A stretch of DNA of 64,000 bases from Lunularia cruciata (GCA_948567375.1 OX419760.1:15004001-15068000), one strand, 5' to 3'; shown: positions 36,123 through 46,754, numbered from the stretch's first letter. Program-made: numbers and translations. The notes: generated by a model not told the origin, from the sequence alone.

Positions 36123-37193
36123 CGATCTTTGTTTTCCGAAGTGGTTTCCACCTCCTCCTCTTCAATGTGCCTCTCCATGTTGTTCAAAGATCGCCTATAC
36201 AAAGGCCGAGGGCCTCTAGGGAAACGAGTGCAACAATTGGTAGATATGTGCCCAATACGGCCACAATTGTAACAACGGTGTTGTTCTCCTCAAGTCCCTT
36301 CTCCTCGTGGAGCTCCATCTCTTCGTTCTTCTACCCGTCCCCGCTCTCCTTGAAGTGGTCGTGCTCCTCGATCCTGGAATCAAAGGTTGCCCAATTCCAT
36401 TGGTACTGGTCCACCCATGTGTGGCATTTTTGCGCGATAATGTTGAGGTGGAACTACTCCTTCACCTCCACCTAATGCTCCTGTTATTCTTTGCGCACAA
36501 GCAATGGCTTCAAATACTATGCGAGGGTTTTGCACCATGACTTCTTGGCAGATCCGCTCTGTCAACCCTCGTTTGAAATTATCGAGAGCCTCTGCTGGAC
36601 TCATGTCGGTAATTGCAACTTGTAGATCCAGAAACAACTCCACATACTCTTGTACGCTATTCTTCTGTCTCAATCCCCATAGTCGGGTTCGAGCCATATG
36701 CACAAAATCCACCGATTGGAAATTCTTCAGCAATCCTTCTTGCATTGCTGTCCATGCAACCTCCCTTCTCTCTGCCAGCATGGATTGTTCCCAAGCATCA
36801 TACCATGTGAGGGCTTTATCCGTCAAGTACCCACATGCAAACACGCATGCAACATGCTTAGTGATCTCTGTTGAGAACAATTGGAAATATCTTCATTCTC
36901 GAGATCCAATTTTCCACTACTCCCATCGTACGCTGCCCCTTGTAAGGCTCGATGTTGCAAGTCTTCTTCATCCGGAGTAGCAATGTGGCTTCACCGTTCA
37001 TAGGGTTCGTAGGCACGGGTGCCTCTCCAAGCACTTTAGTCGTAGGTACATGGTTTTGAGGTGGCTCTTCTTCTTGCATGGCTTGATCGTTCCTCAGGAT
37101 CTGCACTTGACTTTGTAATGTCTCCATGGTCATCTTAATCTCTCGAAATTCATTCAACATCCCTTGCACCAGCTCTTGCAACTACGGATCCAT
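36116..37193 (-). pseudogene. B gag
   Basis: Starts MDP (TAG follows; F reads Leu), then LQELVQGMLNEFREIKMT, a coiled-coil-like start. After one frameshift near 36870 comes the capsid core TDKALTWYDAWEQSMLAERR, KNFQSVDFVHMARTRLWGLR and FKRGLTERICQEV. Two TGA stops follow (near 36380 and 36295). A fully conserved zinc knuckle CYNCGRIGHISTNC lies at 36233-36274. Gag ends at TAA 36116-36118, where the -1 frame opens into pol. Confidence 0.85.
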
Positions 37194-37226
37194 GGTTCCT
37201 ACAACATCCAATTGCTAATGTCTTCT

Positions 37227-37430
37227 TCAATAAAGAGTCAATATAATCACTCTAGAAGGCGCACGAACTATCGGAACTACCATTGGGACCTCAGAAGCTA
37301 TCACTCGTTGATAATACTCCTCACCAAAATTCCTAACCACAAAATCTCTAAACATCACTTTCGGCCTTACTACATAACGGATTTCTACTTGAGTGTTGAA
37401 AGGGAGAGGATTTGGGACATTCATATCCAT
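37227..37430 (-). CDS. B ORFb: small ORF between PBS and gag
   Basis: 67 residues starting MDMNVPNPLPFNTQVEIRY. Family not recognised. It aligns without gaps over about 57 residues with ORFa just upstream (shared PF, I, R, V, FG.E, RV, S, P, P.V), so the two are tandem paralogues. The terminal stop is TGA where F has Trp, so the original end may be the conserved TAG four codons later. Whether it is translated is unknown. Confidence 0.6.
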   Translation of the reverse strand: MDMNVPNPLPFNTQVEIRYVVRPKVMFRDFVVRNFGEEYYQRVIASEVPMVVPIVRAPSRVIILTLY

Positions 37431-37434
37431 TTTA

Positions 37435-37656
37435 TCATAATAGAATGTAGATCGTCAAATCCCACTCTTTGTCATATATCACCACAGGTAGAATCACCGG
37501 GTTTGGTGAGTTCATCACTCTGTCCATGAATTCCACACCAAAGTGATAAACTAGCAATACCCTCATCTGCTCACGCTGGATGTACATAACCTTGATGTGG
37601 AATGGGTTTGAAAATGGAAAGCTAGGTGCGGGAAATTGTCCCCCCGGCGTATCCAT
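37435..37656 (-). CDS. B ORFa: small ORF between PBS and gag
   Basis: 73 residues starting MDTPGGQFPAPSFPFSNPF. It is the first ORF after the PBS (about 130 bases downstream). Conserved as degraded copies in F (about 51485-51705) and E (591-811). Homologous to ORFb. No known domain; mixed hydrophobic and charged, no clear membrane helix. Confidence 0.6.
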   Translation of the reverse strand: MDTPGGQFPAPSFPFSNPFHIKVMYIQREQMRVLLVYHFGVEFMDRVMNSPNPVILPVVIYDKEWDLTIYILL

Positions 37657-37783
37657 CCCATCCGCTCTCTAAAGTCCTTCCTAAGTCTAGCGATTACTCT
37701 ATGTTCTCCACCTCACATTACTCAGTTTCAGTAGTTTGTGCTATTCCAAGAGGGATGATCCACTCTCTTGGACTAGAACACTC

Positions 37784-37795
37784 GCTCTGATACCA
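37784..37795 (-). other. B primer-binding site, initiator tRNA-Met type
   Basis: Minus strand TGGTATCAGAGC one base after the 5' LTR end; a perfect match to the usual plant PBS. Confidence 0.93.
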
Positions 37796-37796
37796 T

Positions 37797-38553
37797 TGTA
37801 ATACTCCAAGGACAAGAGAAGAGAGAAAACATAGATTGCACACTCAAACATTCGATGCCCCAAGGGAGCACCTTCTCTTTATTATATAGACAAAGAGGAT
37901 CTCCTCCATGGAAGCTCCACCATAGGATTAGGGACACAGATAGGTGACATGTCAGCAAGCTCCACCCTTGGATTACTTACTTGGATGGGTGACCTGTCTG
38001 GTCTAGGTCCTATCTGGTTGGTCAAACAAGCTTTGACTGGAGGGAATCTTTTAGGGAATCTTCTTATAGGAATCGCAGAATCACATGAGTAAGGTACCGT
38101 TGGAAAGCTCTTGACGAGAAAAAGTAGGGGCACATTTTGGGGGGGGGGGGGGAATTTGCACATTTGGGGGGGGGGGGGGGGGGAATCTGCACATTTTTGA
38201 GGCCTAATTCATCCGTTTAGGCCTCCAAAATTGCCTTGAAAGATTTCAGGCATATTTCGGTTCCTACTCTATTAGTAGAAGTCCCCTTTTGGTGATATCT
38301 CTTTCTGATCTGTTTAGTCCATCATGTGTAACATCCTTCCAGATGTTACCAAACCAATTCTCACCTTTAAATCATATGTCTAGCTATTGGTTCTAAGGTT
38401 CTCAAGTCTATTTCGGTTTCTGCCCTAGTAGTAGAAGTACTCTTTTGGTGATACTTCTATCTGATCTATTTTGACCATCATGTATAACATCATTCTAGAT
38501 GTTACCAAACCAAATTTCACATCTAGATCATATGGCTAACCCTTGGTACTACA
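37797..38553 (-). repeat. B 5' LTR with duplicated poly-G tract
   Basis: 757 bp; plus-strand ends TGTAATACTCC...TTGGTACTACA. Two long G runs (about 38139-38152 and 38166-38183), separated by AATTTGCACATTT, replace the single run of the 3' LTR. This is a local tandem duplication. Confidence 0.9.
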
Positions 38554-39771
38554 CATCCCCAACTTCTTCCTTGGAGTCTTTGTTGTTGATGGTGTTGAGG
38601 TGCAAGTGCTCCTAGTAGACATAGGAGTATCCTTGCTTGAAGTAAATCCTTGAGAAGAGTGAACATCCTCTGCAAAACGAGCTCTCTTCTTCTCTTGTGC
38701 CAAAAGCTCCAAATTAAGACTCTTGGAGTTTGAGCTTTCTCCCTTCTCATACTTGCTCTCCCCCACATCTATGGATGCTATCCCCTTACCTTTGTTTGGA
38801 TAAGGAGCCACTTGGGTTTCACTATCTCCCTCTTTCTCTCTATTGGCTCCCTCATAACCCCTTCCTCCATGGTAAGTGGAATTTGGGTAGTTCCTTTGGA
38901 TATGGCCTCTTCCTCCACAACCAAAATAATTTCTCTCATTGAAATTGTTGGCTGGTTGACCTCCTCTATATGGATAGTTTCCATAACTCCTAGGCCCTCT
39001 CCCTACATTCTGATCCACCTCTCTCTTCTCCCATAGTTGCACCACATTGATCTTGAGATCCGCAAGTTGTTTTGTGATGGTTTGGAGTGGATCTTTTGGT
39101 GGAGGTGCAAGAATTGGAGCAACTACTACTTGTGGTGCAACCCTTGTCACCAAAGTATCAGAAGTTCCACCATACTTGTAGCCTTGAGGAGGATGCACAA
39201 CCTCCTTCACCACCAAATCACTCTCATCCCCTTCCAAACTCTCCTCCATACGAATTGCGATCTTGATAGCTTCAACCTTGGAAGAAGGTTTCTCATATCT
39301 CACCTTGCTTCTAATTTGTGGTCTCAACCCTCCCACAAAATTCTTGGTGAGCATGGCCCCTATGCCAATCATTGTAGTCTCCACATCATCCCCACCCTTC
39401 CTCAACACTATGCAAAATCTGGACTCTAACTTTTCCACTCTTTCCACATAGACTCTCACTTTCTCTCCTTCTCCTTGCTTGAGAAATGTAACCTCACTCA
39501 TCAATCTCTCAAAACTCTCATCAGGAAGAAAGTTCTCAATGAGTGCTGAAGTCAAAGTCTCCCAAGACTCCTCTTCCCCCGCTCTCTTCTCTCTCTTTTG
39601 GTATTCTGACTCATACCATGTAAGTGTTGCATCCTCAAAGAAATCTGGTAATAATGAGGCCCAGTCATTCTTCCTCTTCTCATTTTTTCCTATGCAAGCT
39701 CTCTTGAAGTCTCTCACAAAGGCCTCCACATCTTCTCCATCCTTGCCAAAGAAAACCGGAAGTTTCCCCAT
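38554..39771 (-). pseudogene. A gag
   Basis: About 405 codons without a stop, starting MGKLPVFFGKDGEDVEAF. The capsid core includes WASLLPDFFEDATLTWYESE and ENFLPDESFERLMSEV. The knuckle reads YFGCGGRGHIQRNYPN: the first and last Cys of CX2CX4HX4C are both Tyr, which should abolish zinc binding. The C-terminal tail is Ser/Thr-rich. At the B insertion the frame continues ...KKLG M, then on the far side EDFLIS-stop, then integrase in the same frame. Confidence 0.88.
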
Positions 39772-40008
39772 CTTAACCCCTCACTATCTTTCTTTTCTCT
39801 CAAAATATTTTTTTTCTCTTTTCTTTTCTCTCACTCTATTACTAATAGAGTATATACATGACTAACACCATCTGAGAATAATCCACTCTAGGGAAAACAA
39901 AAGGTTCAGGTTGCTCCAAGATTTCTATAGCAACATCAAATCCTAGAGTGCATATTAATCTAACTCTAATGGATAGTTTATCCATAAGTTGAAAGATTAT
40001 CTCCATCA

Positions 40009-40458
40009 TTAATCTTGATTACTAGCTGATGAAGGTGGTAGTATTTCTGTAGCAGTACTAAGGCTCTCTCCAAGATCCTTTACCAAAGTCTCCAAAAGTG
40101 CTTTTACTCCACTACACTCATGTCCTTTTGGAAGTCCTTCCATTCCACAAACCTCACATAACTCCTTGGTCTTAGATCTTCTCCCTCCTAATCTTGGTGA
40201 AGAAGGTCCAACATGCAAACCCAAGTCAAGTAAGCCTCTCCTTTCCCTCAATCTCTTGCTCTCAAAGGTCAATGAACATGAACTTGCCTTACGTCCCTTC
40301 TCTCCACATAGAAAGCACTTAGACTCACTCTTTCCTCCAAGTAGTGTAGGTTTTTGGATCCTCTCAACACTCTCTTCAAATTCTATTGTAAACTCTCTTT
40401 TCCTCAAATCCACCCCTAAAATCACCTCAAACCCTTGGGGAACCTTGCATAATCTCAA
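40009..40458 (-). CDS. A pre-gag ORF with two cysteine clusters
   Basis: 149 codons between the PBS and gag, uninterrupted. Two Cys motifs: CFLCGEKGRKASSC and CEVCGMEGLPKGHEC, the second ending in a Cys-Cys-His-Cys pattern that could bind zinc. The N-terminal part reads LCKVPQGFEVILGVDLRKRE. I do not recognise the family. The position upstream of gag recalls the extra ORF1 known from some plant Tat/Ogre elements, but I see no sequence evidence linking them. Translation is unproven. Confidence 0.6.
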   Translation of the reverse strand: MRLCKVPQGFEVILGVDLRKREFTIEFEESVERIQKPTLLGGKSESKCFLCGEKGRKASSCSLTFESKRLRERRGLLDLGLHVGPSSPRLGGRRSKTKELCEVCGMEGLPKGHECSGVKALLETLVKDLGESLSTATEILPPSSASNQD

Positions 40459-40469
40459 TTTCCACTCTT

Positions 40470-41320
40470 GATGACCCTCTATGTTCCCAAGATGAATCTA
40501 AACACTCAAACATGCTTTTTGTTGATCTCAAACTCCTCATGCATGAGATCTCCACTCTATAGAATTGACCCTTCCTCACAATGTCACTCAAATCTCCCAA
40601 CCACTATGTCATAGTCCTCTATAATTTTTCAAACTTGATCACAACTCTAGTGCGTCCCTCCCTGCAAAATTTCAGATCTTTTTATCAAGCCATTTGGCCT
40701 AGACACCTTTCTATTCAGCACCCATATTTCAGATTTGGTCTGAAAACCACCCCACTCACTTCAAAAACTCATTACTCTTTGGGCAAGAGATATATCTCTC
40801 TAATTTTTGTGGCAGCAAGTAGAATACAATGCATTTAGTTTTCTTGGAAATTTTCAAGACAATTCACTGAAAATTGAAGAAATAGCGGACTCTGTACAAT
40901 TTTCCAGAGAGCATGCAATTGCGGGAGCACTTTACCCTATCAACTTTCAAAAATTCTAGCCCAGTGCGCATAGTAGCTCTCACAATAATTTTAAGAGTGC
41001 TAATTGAAAGATAACCCAAGCTATTATGTGTAGAAATTTCAAGTCTAGATCTCAAACTTGAGATTTTGTCCAAAATCACCTTAATCCCCAAAATCTACAT
41101 TCCACCTCACACAATCTCTTCAATTCCTCTCATGTGTACAAGATGTAAAAAATCACCGCAAAGACATCATAATGAACTACGGGGTATACAAATGGATCTT
41201 GGTTCTCTAACATAAGTTCAGCCCTCTCCTCTCCTAATGTTCTCTCCAAGTGAGCTCACATAGCCTCCTTCTACCTAATGTAGAATTGGACGCGGAACAT
41301 TATCTTGCCTTCTAGAGAGG
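40470..41320 (-). other. A leader between PBS and pre-gag ORF
   Basis: About 850 bases with no long ORF and no recognised motif; presumed 5' untranslated/packaging region of A. Confidence 0.5.
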
Positions 41321-41337
41321 TCCCGGCAACGGAACCA
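41321..41337 (-). other. A primer-binding site, tRNA-Asp-like
   Basis: Minus strand TGGTTCCGTTGCCGGGA, four bases after the 5' LTR end, two changes from the common TGGCGCCGTTGCCGGGG type. Confidence 0.85.
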
Positions 41338-41341
41338 AAAA

Positions 41342-41966
41342 TGTGAGCCGGCCTGCCTCTCACTCAAGATGAACCTCTGATGGCTATTATGGTAGCGCAC
41401 TATGGACTAAGAAGGCAAGGAACTCAATGAGAGAGATAGTTGCAAATGAAAGGATGATGAGTACTTCCTCACCCCTTGCTTATATACTTGTGAAATAGTT
41501 ACGTACCAAAGTTACTAATTACCATAGTAACTCAAGTTACTAGACTAAAAGTCAAGTAAAGTCAAAAAGTAGAAAGGAATATCCATTCACATGGGCATAT
41601 TCCCCTAAGCATGTGGTCTTATCTTGACCCAACCACTAAGTCAAGGATTCCTTCACATGGGCTATCCTTGGACTAAAGAAGAATCCAAAACAAAAAGGCT
41701 TGCGGGCCCAAGAGTTCTCAACTCTTTCCTCAAAGCCAAACACCTAGGAATAATACCAAGTCAACACACTGAAATCTAAAATAGTGATGCTCATCTTTTC
41801 TACTTCCTCTAAAGTAAGGTCCACTCTATCTTAGCTATGACTAACTTTAGCTAACCATGACTAATATAGAACCATCCTTTATCTCTATATAAATAATATC
41901 TCTTAAGTACTTGTAATACCAAGTTAAATATCACAATACCACACACATGTACATATGGGTGTTACA
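41342..41966 (-). repeat. A 5' LTR
   Basis: 625 bp, shorter than its partner because about 67 bp are missing around 41419, between two gaac(t/c) repeats. Otherwise nearly identical to 30737-31429. Confidence 0.9.
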
Positions 41967-41970
41967 GTAC

Positions 41971-43222
41971 TAGGAAAGAAGAATCATTGTGTAGCCCTAG
42001 TCGTGGAAGAGAAGGGGGCTGAACAACAAAAGGAGTATCTTGCGGGTCCAAGTTTAGTTGGTAAGGAAGAAGGAAGGTCAGAAGCAGTGTCGCTGAAGAT
42101 ACGAAGATTGTGACTTTGGAAGAAGGAGCTGGTAGAAGAGGTGAAGTACAAAGATGGAGCCAAAGACAAAGAGAACTTTGGAGGAATACAGTATCTATCG
42201 AAGGTGGTCACTCCATTGTTGGGGCTATTAAAAGAGCACCAGAAGGAGCACATAACCCAAAGAGACGAGGAAGTTCAAGAACTTTGGGTTGATACAGTCT
42301 TGAAGAAGAAGACTTTCAAGAAGTTGCAAGAGAGTTTTGAGGTAAGAGGGAGAGAAATACAGGGTTTAGGGTTGAATTGAAGGAGCAGACAATGTTGTTG
42401 ACCAAGATGAAAGATGAAGTCAGTAAAGTACGCATCAAGTATTCATGTGAAGGCGATGGCAATAGTAATGGAGCAGGAGTTAGAAAGCTTGAGGAAAAGT
42501 GCAGGTAGGAAGGATTAAGCATTGCAAAAAGAGTTGGCAGTCAGAAATCAAGAAGAAGAAAGATTGCATGGGTTGGTAAGAAGTGCTGAGTTGCAGAGTT
42601 CTTAGTATGCAAAGGAGAAGAAGATGCTTGCTGTTGAGTACAAAGACGAATTGAAGATGTACTGAGAAGAGTTGAAGGTAGAGCAATCTCGAGGATATGA
42701 GTCGGAATCAGTAGGAGACGCTGCGGGAAAATTGAGAGCTATGTTGTGCATTGAGGCTGAAGGAAGATTGGAAGAGGTAAGATTACATGAGTTAAAGTTG
42801 CTTGTGCAAGAAACTCAAAAGAGGAAAGCCAAAGATGTGGATATGAATACTTTGTTGATCCAATTGAGGGAGAGAGTAGATCGGAAGATGTTAGAAGTAG
42901 GAGACAATGTCAGTCTCAAATTAGATTTAGTCAATTCAGAGTTAGAAAGAATTAGGAGTAGTGTGATAGAGGAAAGAAAGTCCGATGTTGCAGAAGTAGG
43001 AATCCAGGTGTCATTGGACTTATTATTAGAGATATTAGAGAAGATTGGGTTAGCAGATGAAGATGCAGATAGATTAGACATGACCTTGATTGTAGTTCCT
43101 AGTGTAGAAGTAGTAGAAGTAGTGAAGGAATTGGTAGAATCAGATATACCCAAAGAAGGAGAAGTGACAAGAAGATCATCAGGTTTGAAAGCCGATGATG
43201 AGGTAGATATCGGATCGGGGTA
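41971..43222 (+). pseudogene. D3 LTR ORF, second part
   Basis: Resumes in register after element A (frame verified by counting the insertion length). It contains NFGGIQYLSKVVTPLLGLLK, then a long coiled coil with KLRAMLCIEAEGRLEEVR, LHELKLLVQETQKRKAKDVD and NTLLIQLRERVDRKMLEV, and ends DEVDIGSG-stop at 43222. Four to six stops lie in the first half; the last 184 codons are clean. D1 has the same blocks at high identity. Confidence 0.75.
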
Positions 43223-44017
43223 GAAACAGTTTTGAGATAGGAAGAGGTAGATATGAAGAGGTGGTTTGTCAATTCGGATTTGCAGGTAGGAAGAGATGTT
43301 AGGAAGTGGTATAGTAGGAAGAATTGTCATTTGCTTCACTATTTAAGAGTGGCATTTGCAGTATTATGTTGTTCAGTATTCATATTTCTGAAGATAGATA
43401 AAGTGAAGTGTTGTTTTCAATACTCATCAATTGAGCTTAATTCCGAGTGTCAACTCTATGTGTGTGTTTGTGAGTGTGTGGAGAAATTCAAAGTGCATGT
43501 CAGTGTGCTTGTTGGATGTTAGATTCTGCAGCCTTGATCTTCATTCTGTGTGTGTGACCTTGAGTGAAGTGCAATCGGAGCAATGCCTTGATAGATCTGA
43601 GAGGAATTGTAGTGTTGGTAGTATTTTTCATTTGTGAGTGCAACATGAAGTTGATGTGAAGCAATTTTGATCAAGGAAGTTGTGCTTTTAGTGGAGGGGT
43701 GGAACACAATTTTGAGACAAAATTGTTTTGTAATGAAGTGCCATCTTTGGGAGAATTTGAATCATCACAATCAAGATTTGTTTGGACAGAATTTGCTATG
43801 TTGTGATTATGAGTGTGTATTCATGACAAATGGTCAAGATTGTGAGCTTGTTACTCTCTTTTGGGTGTAGTTTCTACCTGAGAGACTAAAGACACAACCA
43901 AGAAGAACTACATGTTACTATTTGACTTTGTATTTGACCAATTCTAAATTGTATCTCTGTAGGAACAAACTTTACTTACATGATTACCGCAAAAGTGATA
44001 TTTTCTGGGTTGTCACA
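43223..44017 (+). promoter_or_regulatory. D3 LTR promoter, R and U5 part
   Basis: A TATA-like ctatttaag lies at about 43339-43347, about 120 bases after the LTR ORF stop, matching the TATTTAAG at 22224-22234 in D1. Downstream there is no ORF conservation. The order ORF then TATA places the ORF in U3. Confidence 0.6.
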
Positions 44018-44300
44018 ATATACCACCCAAGCTAAGCATAAAACGTACTTTGATTCCAAAACTAAAGAGCTCGTGGTCTACCTAAAAGTTATGGTTTTAA
44101 AATTCAATGACAAAGTGGGCCAATTTCTTAACAAATTCATGAAAAAGTGACTATGCACTTACAAAATACATCAAGTCTTCAACAATGGATCAATATAGTT
44201 GGAGATGCAAGATAGAGAAATTCTAGAGTCCCATACTAATGGTGCAAAGTGCAGACCCTACAACCCACACTTCATTCTATTGTGGGGTAAGGAAGAAAAT
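44018..44300 (+). pseudogene. K integrase C-terminal end
   Basis: Starts with the D3 target duplication and reads YTTQAKHKTYFDSKTKEL, KFNDKVGQFLNKFMKK and LCTYKIHQVFNNGSIQLEM, aligned with the end of plant gypsy integrases (the GPYKI/V..V.NNGS.QL pattern). One or two stops. It confirms that K spans D3. Confidence 0.75.
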
Positions 44301-44978
44301 ATCCCATGAGAAACCTATTGTTTTCATGTCATAGAAGAGAATAATGTAGGATCCCAATTGCAAGACCACCATTATGGTGTGGGACAACCATTGCAAGAAG
44401 TCCCTCTCTAGGATTTGGAGGAATCTTGACATGGTTATAGGATCAATTGCAAGCTCCCTCAGATTGTAGGATACCCTTGCACAAACTTGTAATTGAAGAA
44501 AAGGAACAGACACTAAACTATGGGAACCTTCAAAGCCTTATAGCAATTAAAGGGCATATTGCTTCACATTCAAGAGCAAAATAGCACCACATGAAGGACA
44601 ATTTGTCTCCAATACCTAGATGGTGTAAAATTCAAAGACTATCACTATACACATGCAAAACAATGCCAAAATCATCAACATACCTTGCATCTCGGAGTAG
44701 ACCAGTGTTACACACATAGAAAATTGAATCCCTTGCAAGAAGGTACAAATTTTCTAAGAGGCAATCCTTCTCCTACAAATACCTTACACAGATCTATGGA
44801 CTATTTACATACCAAACCTAAAGCCTTGACACTTGCACCAAAGAGCTTTGAAAAAAGCTATGACACTTCATTATTGGGGAGCAATCACAAGCTTATAGCC
44901 CAAATCATGCCAAGAATTTCAAAAAATTAGCAAGAAATTTAGAATGTTATGCAAGACAAATAGCACTTAATTGTCAAA
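44301..44978 (+). other. K: stretch after integrase, nothing recognised
   Basis: About 680 bases with only short ORFs. A polypurine tract or LTR start of K could lie here, but none is clear. Confidence 0.4.
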
Positions 44979-46066
44979 TTGATTGTGGGAGAAATCTTGG
45001 ATAGATTAAATCCAACAAGTCAAGGAGCTAATATCCCAATGATGCATAATTTTCATCAAGAATACCAAGTTGATGTGGTCTTTCCAACACCAGTTTTGCA
45101 TAACGTCTTTGCGGAAGTCTTCAAAGAGTTGGGAAAGTTAGCCAAACACATCAACAAGAAAATCACCACAAGGAACCAAAGAACTCCTACTAGAAGAAGG
45201 AGCTATGGCACCCATCTAAGCATTGCATGTAGGAGAAATATAGAAGCACAGGCTGTGGAACATTATGGCCCACAAATTTTACCTTACAATTGATGGGGAG
45301 CTCATTAGAGTACATAGGATGGTGGAGGAGATCCAAATGGATTTGACAGTGATCCACTTGCCAATTCTTGTAGCTGATCTAGACCAAAAATCCTTTCTAA
45401 TGATAAAGGAAAAAAATTTTCAAGTGTTTTCCTTACCCAAGAAGTCAATCAATGTTCCTCTAGCTTGGAAGCAATTCCAATTTAGCCTCAATCTCCTACT
45501 TGGGCTCTTCTTTTTCAAGCCATCCAAGAATATGTCAAGAACCATGCATAAGAATAGGTTCCCCATGGGGGTAGTAACATACCCACCATTGTATTTTGCA
45601 ATGAAGAACTTCCACTGGCTGAGCAGAAGCCTGGGAGTGACCGCCTTTGCAAATGCTATTATCAATAGCATAGTCCATGGAGAAGAGTCAGATTATGCCC
45701 TTGTAATCTTTATGAAACTACAAGAATGTTATGTGGGGTTCAAGAGAGCATTCCCCACTCCTAAAAAAAGGGGGAAGCCTTTCACAATGGGTCCCATCTT
45801 GATGGCCATAGTAGAATTTTTATCTCCAAGAGCCTTTGAGCTAAAGGAGAATTTGGTTAAAGTGGTAGCACCAACATCACAAATGTTGATCTTCAAGAAG
45901 AGCTACTAAAAAATGACCTAGTGGATTGGCTGGAAATATGTGAGCCCACATGTAATAAAACAATTGGTCTCACACTTCACTAAGTGAACCAAGAAAGAGC
46001 GGGAACACATCTTGAGATAATGAATGAGCGTAATTCCAAGATCCCAAGAAGTTGAGTTATGCAAGC
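44979..46066 (+). pseudogene. K: unknown ORF downstream of integrase, first part
   Basis: The best stretch is 45265-45909 (about 214 codons, open). It includes MVEEIQMDLTVIHLPILV, SLPKKSINVPLAWKQFQFSL, MHKNRFPMGVVTYPPLYFAM and ESDYALVIFMKLQECYVG. Not a family I recognise. The layout resembles the D LTR ORF and J ORF: globular front, then acidic/lysine-rich region, then coiled coil. Interrupted by F at 46067 and resumes at 52583. Confidence 0.5.
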
Positions 46067-46753
46067 TGTAATACTCCGAGGACAAGAGAAGAGAGAAAAC
46101 ACAGATAAAACACTCAACATTTGGTGCCCCAAAGGAGCACCTTCTCTTTATTATATAGACAAAGAGGATCTCCTCCAAGGAAGCTCCATCATAGGATTAG
46201 GCACATAGATAGGTGACATGCCAACAAGCTCCGCCTTTGGATTACTTACTTGGATGGGTGACATGTCGGTCTAGGTCCTATCTGGTTGGTCAAACAAGCT
46301 TTGACCAAAGAGAATCTTTTAGGGAATCTTCCTATAGGAGTCTCAGACTCACGTGAGTAGGGGACCACAAAAATCCCTTGGTGAATCTGCACATTTTTGA
46401 GGCCTAATTCATCCGTTTAGGCCTCCGAAATTGCCTTCAAAGATTTCAGGCATATTTCAGTTCCTACTCTATTAGTAGAAGTCCCTTTTTGGTGATACCT
46501 CTTTTTGATTTGTTTAGTCCATCATGTGTAGCATCCTTCTAGATGTTACCAAACCAATTCTCACCTTTAAATCATACACCTAGGTATTGGTTCTAAGGTT
46601 CTCAAGTCTATTTTGGTTTCTGCTCTATTAGTAGAAGTACTCTTTTGGTGATACTTCTATTTGATCTATTTTGACAATCATGTATAACATCATTCTAGAT
46701 GTTACCAAACCAAATTTCACATCTAGATCAAATGGCTAGCTCTTGGTATTACA
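46067..46753 (-). repeat. F 3' LTR
   Basis: Plus-strand ends TGTAATACTCC...TTGGTATTACA; TATA box on the minus strand near 46151-46160. The G run of B is absent here. Confidence 0.9.
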
Positions 46754-46754
46754 G

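Larger units (their letters stand above)
31948..38553 (-). mobile_element. Element B: nearly complete chromovirus nested in A
   Basis: Target duplication catcc (31943-31947 and 38554-38558), LTRs of 745 and 757 bp, PBS, ORFa, ORFb, gag, protease, RT, RNase H, integrase, chromodomain, polypurine tract. It is the best-preserved chromovirus here. Defects: TGA stops in gag (two), RT and RNase H, a D-to-N change in integrase, and a small deletion before the chromodomain. LTRs differ by about twenty positions by eye, mostly C/T and G/A. Confidence 0.95.
30737..41966 (-). mobile_element. Element A: Ty3/gypsy retrotransposon with most of pol deleted, hosting B
   Basis: LTRs at 30737-31429 and 41342-41966, target duplication gtac (30733-30736 and 41967-41970), and a tRNA-Asp-like PBS. 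Reading the minus strand: 5' LTR, PBS, cysteine-rich pre-gag ORF, gag, [B inserted], integrase C-terminus, polypurine tract, 3' LTR. Without B it is about 4.6 kb. Protease, RT, RNase H and the integrase core are absent. The two LTRs differ by roughly ten substitutions by eye plus one 67-bp deletion, so the insertion is fairly recent. It would need proteins in trans to move. Confidence 0.9.
29137..44017 (+). mobile_element. D3: solo LTR of family D inserted in K integrase, itself carrying A
   Basis: Starts TGTGGTGCTACA and ends GGTTGTCACA, flanked by the perfect duplication atata (29132-29136, 44018-44022). Removing element A and its duplicated gtac leaves 3647 bp, matching the 3694-bp D1 LTR. 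K integrase reads through the insertion: ELYTQYM before and YTTQAKHKTYFDSKTKEL after. No PBS or gag follows, so it is a solo LTR. The polarity is opposite to D1. Confidence 0.9.

Noticed and set aside
38139-38183. Telomere-like or functional quadruplex locus
   Set aside because: Pure G homopolymer within an LTR, without a telomere repeat; more likely slippage or an assembly problem.
40581-40838. ORF on the plus strand of the A leader
   Set aside because: Antisense to the A leader; no homology, and typical of chance ORFs in AT-rich DNA.
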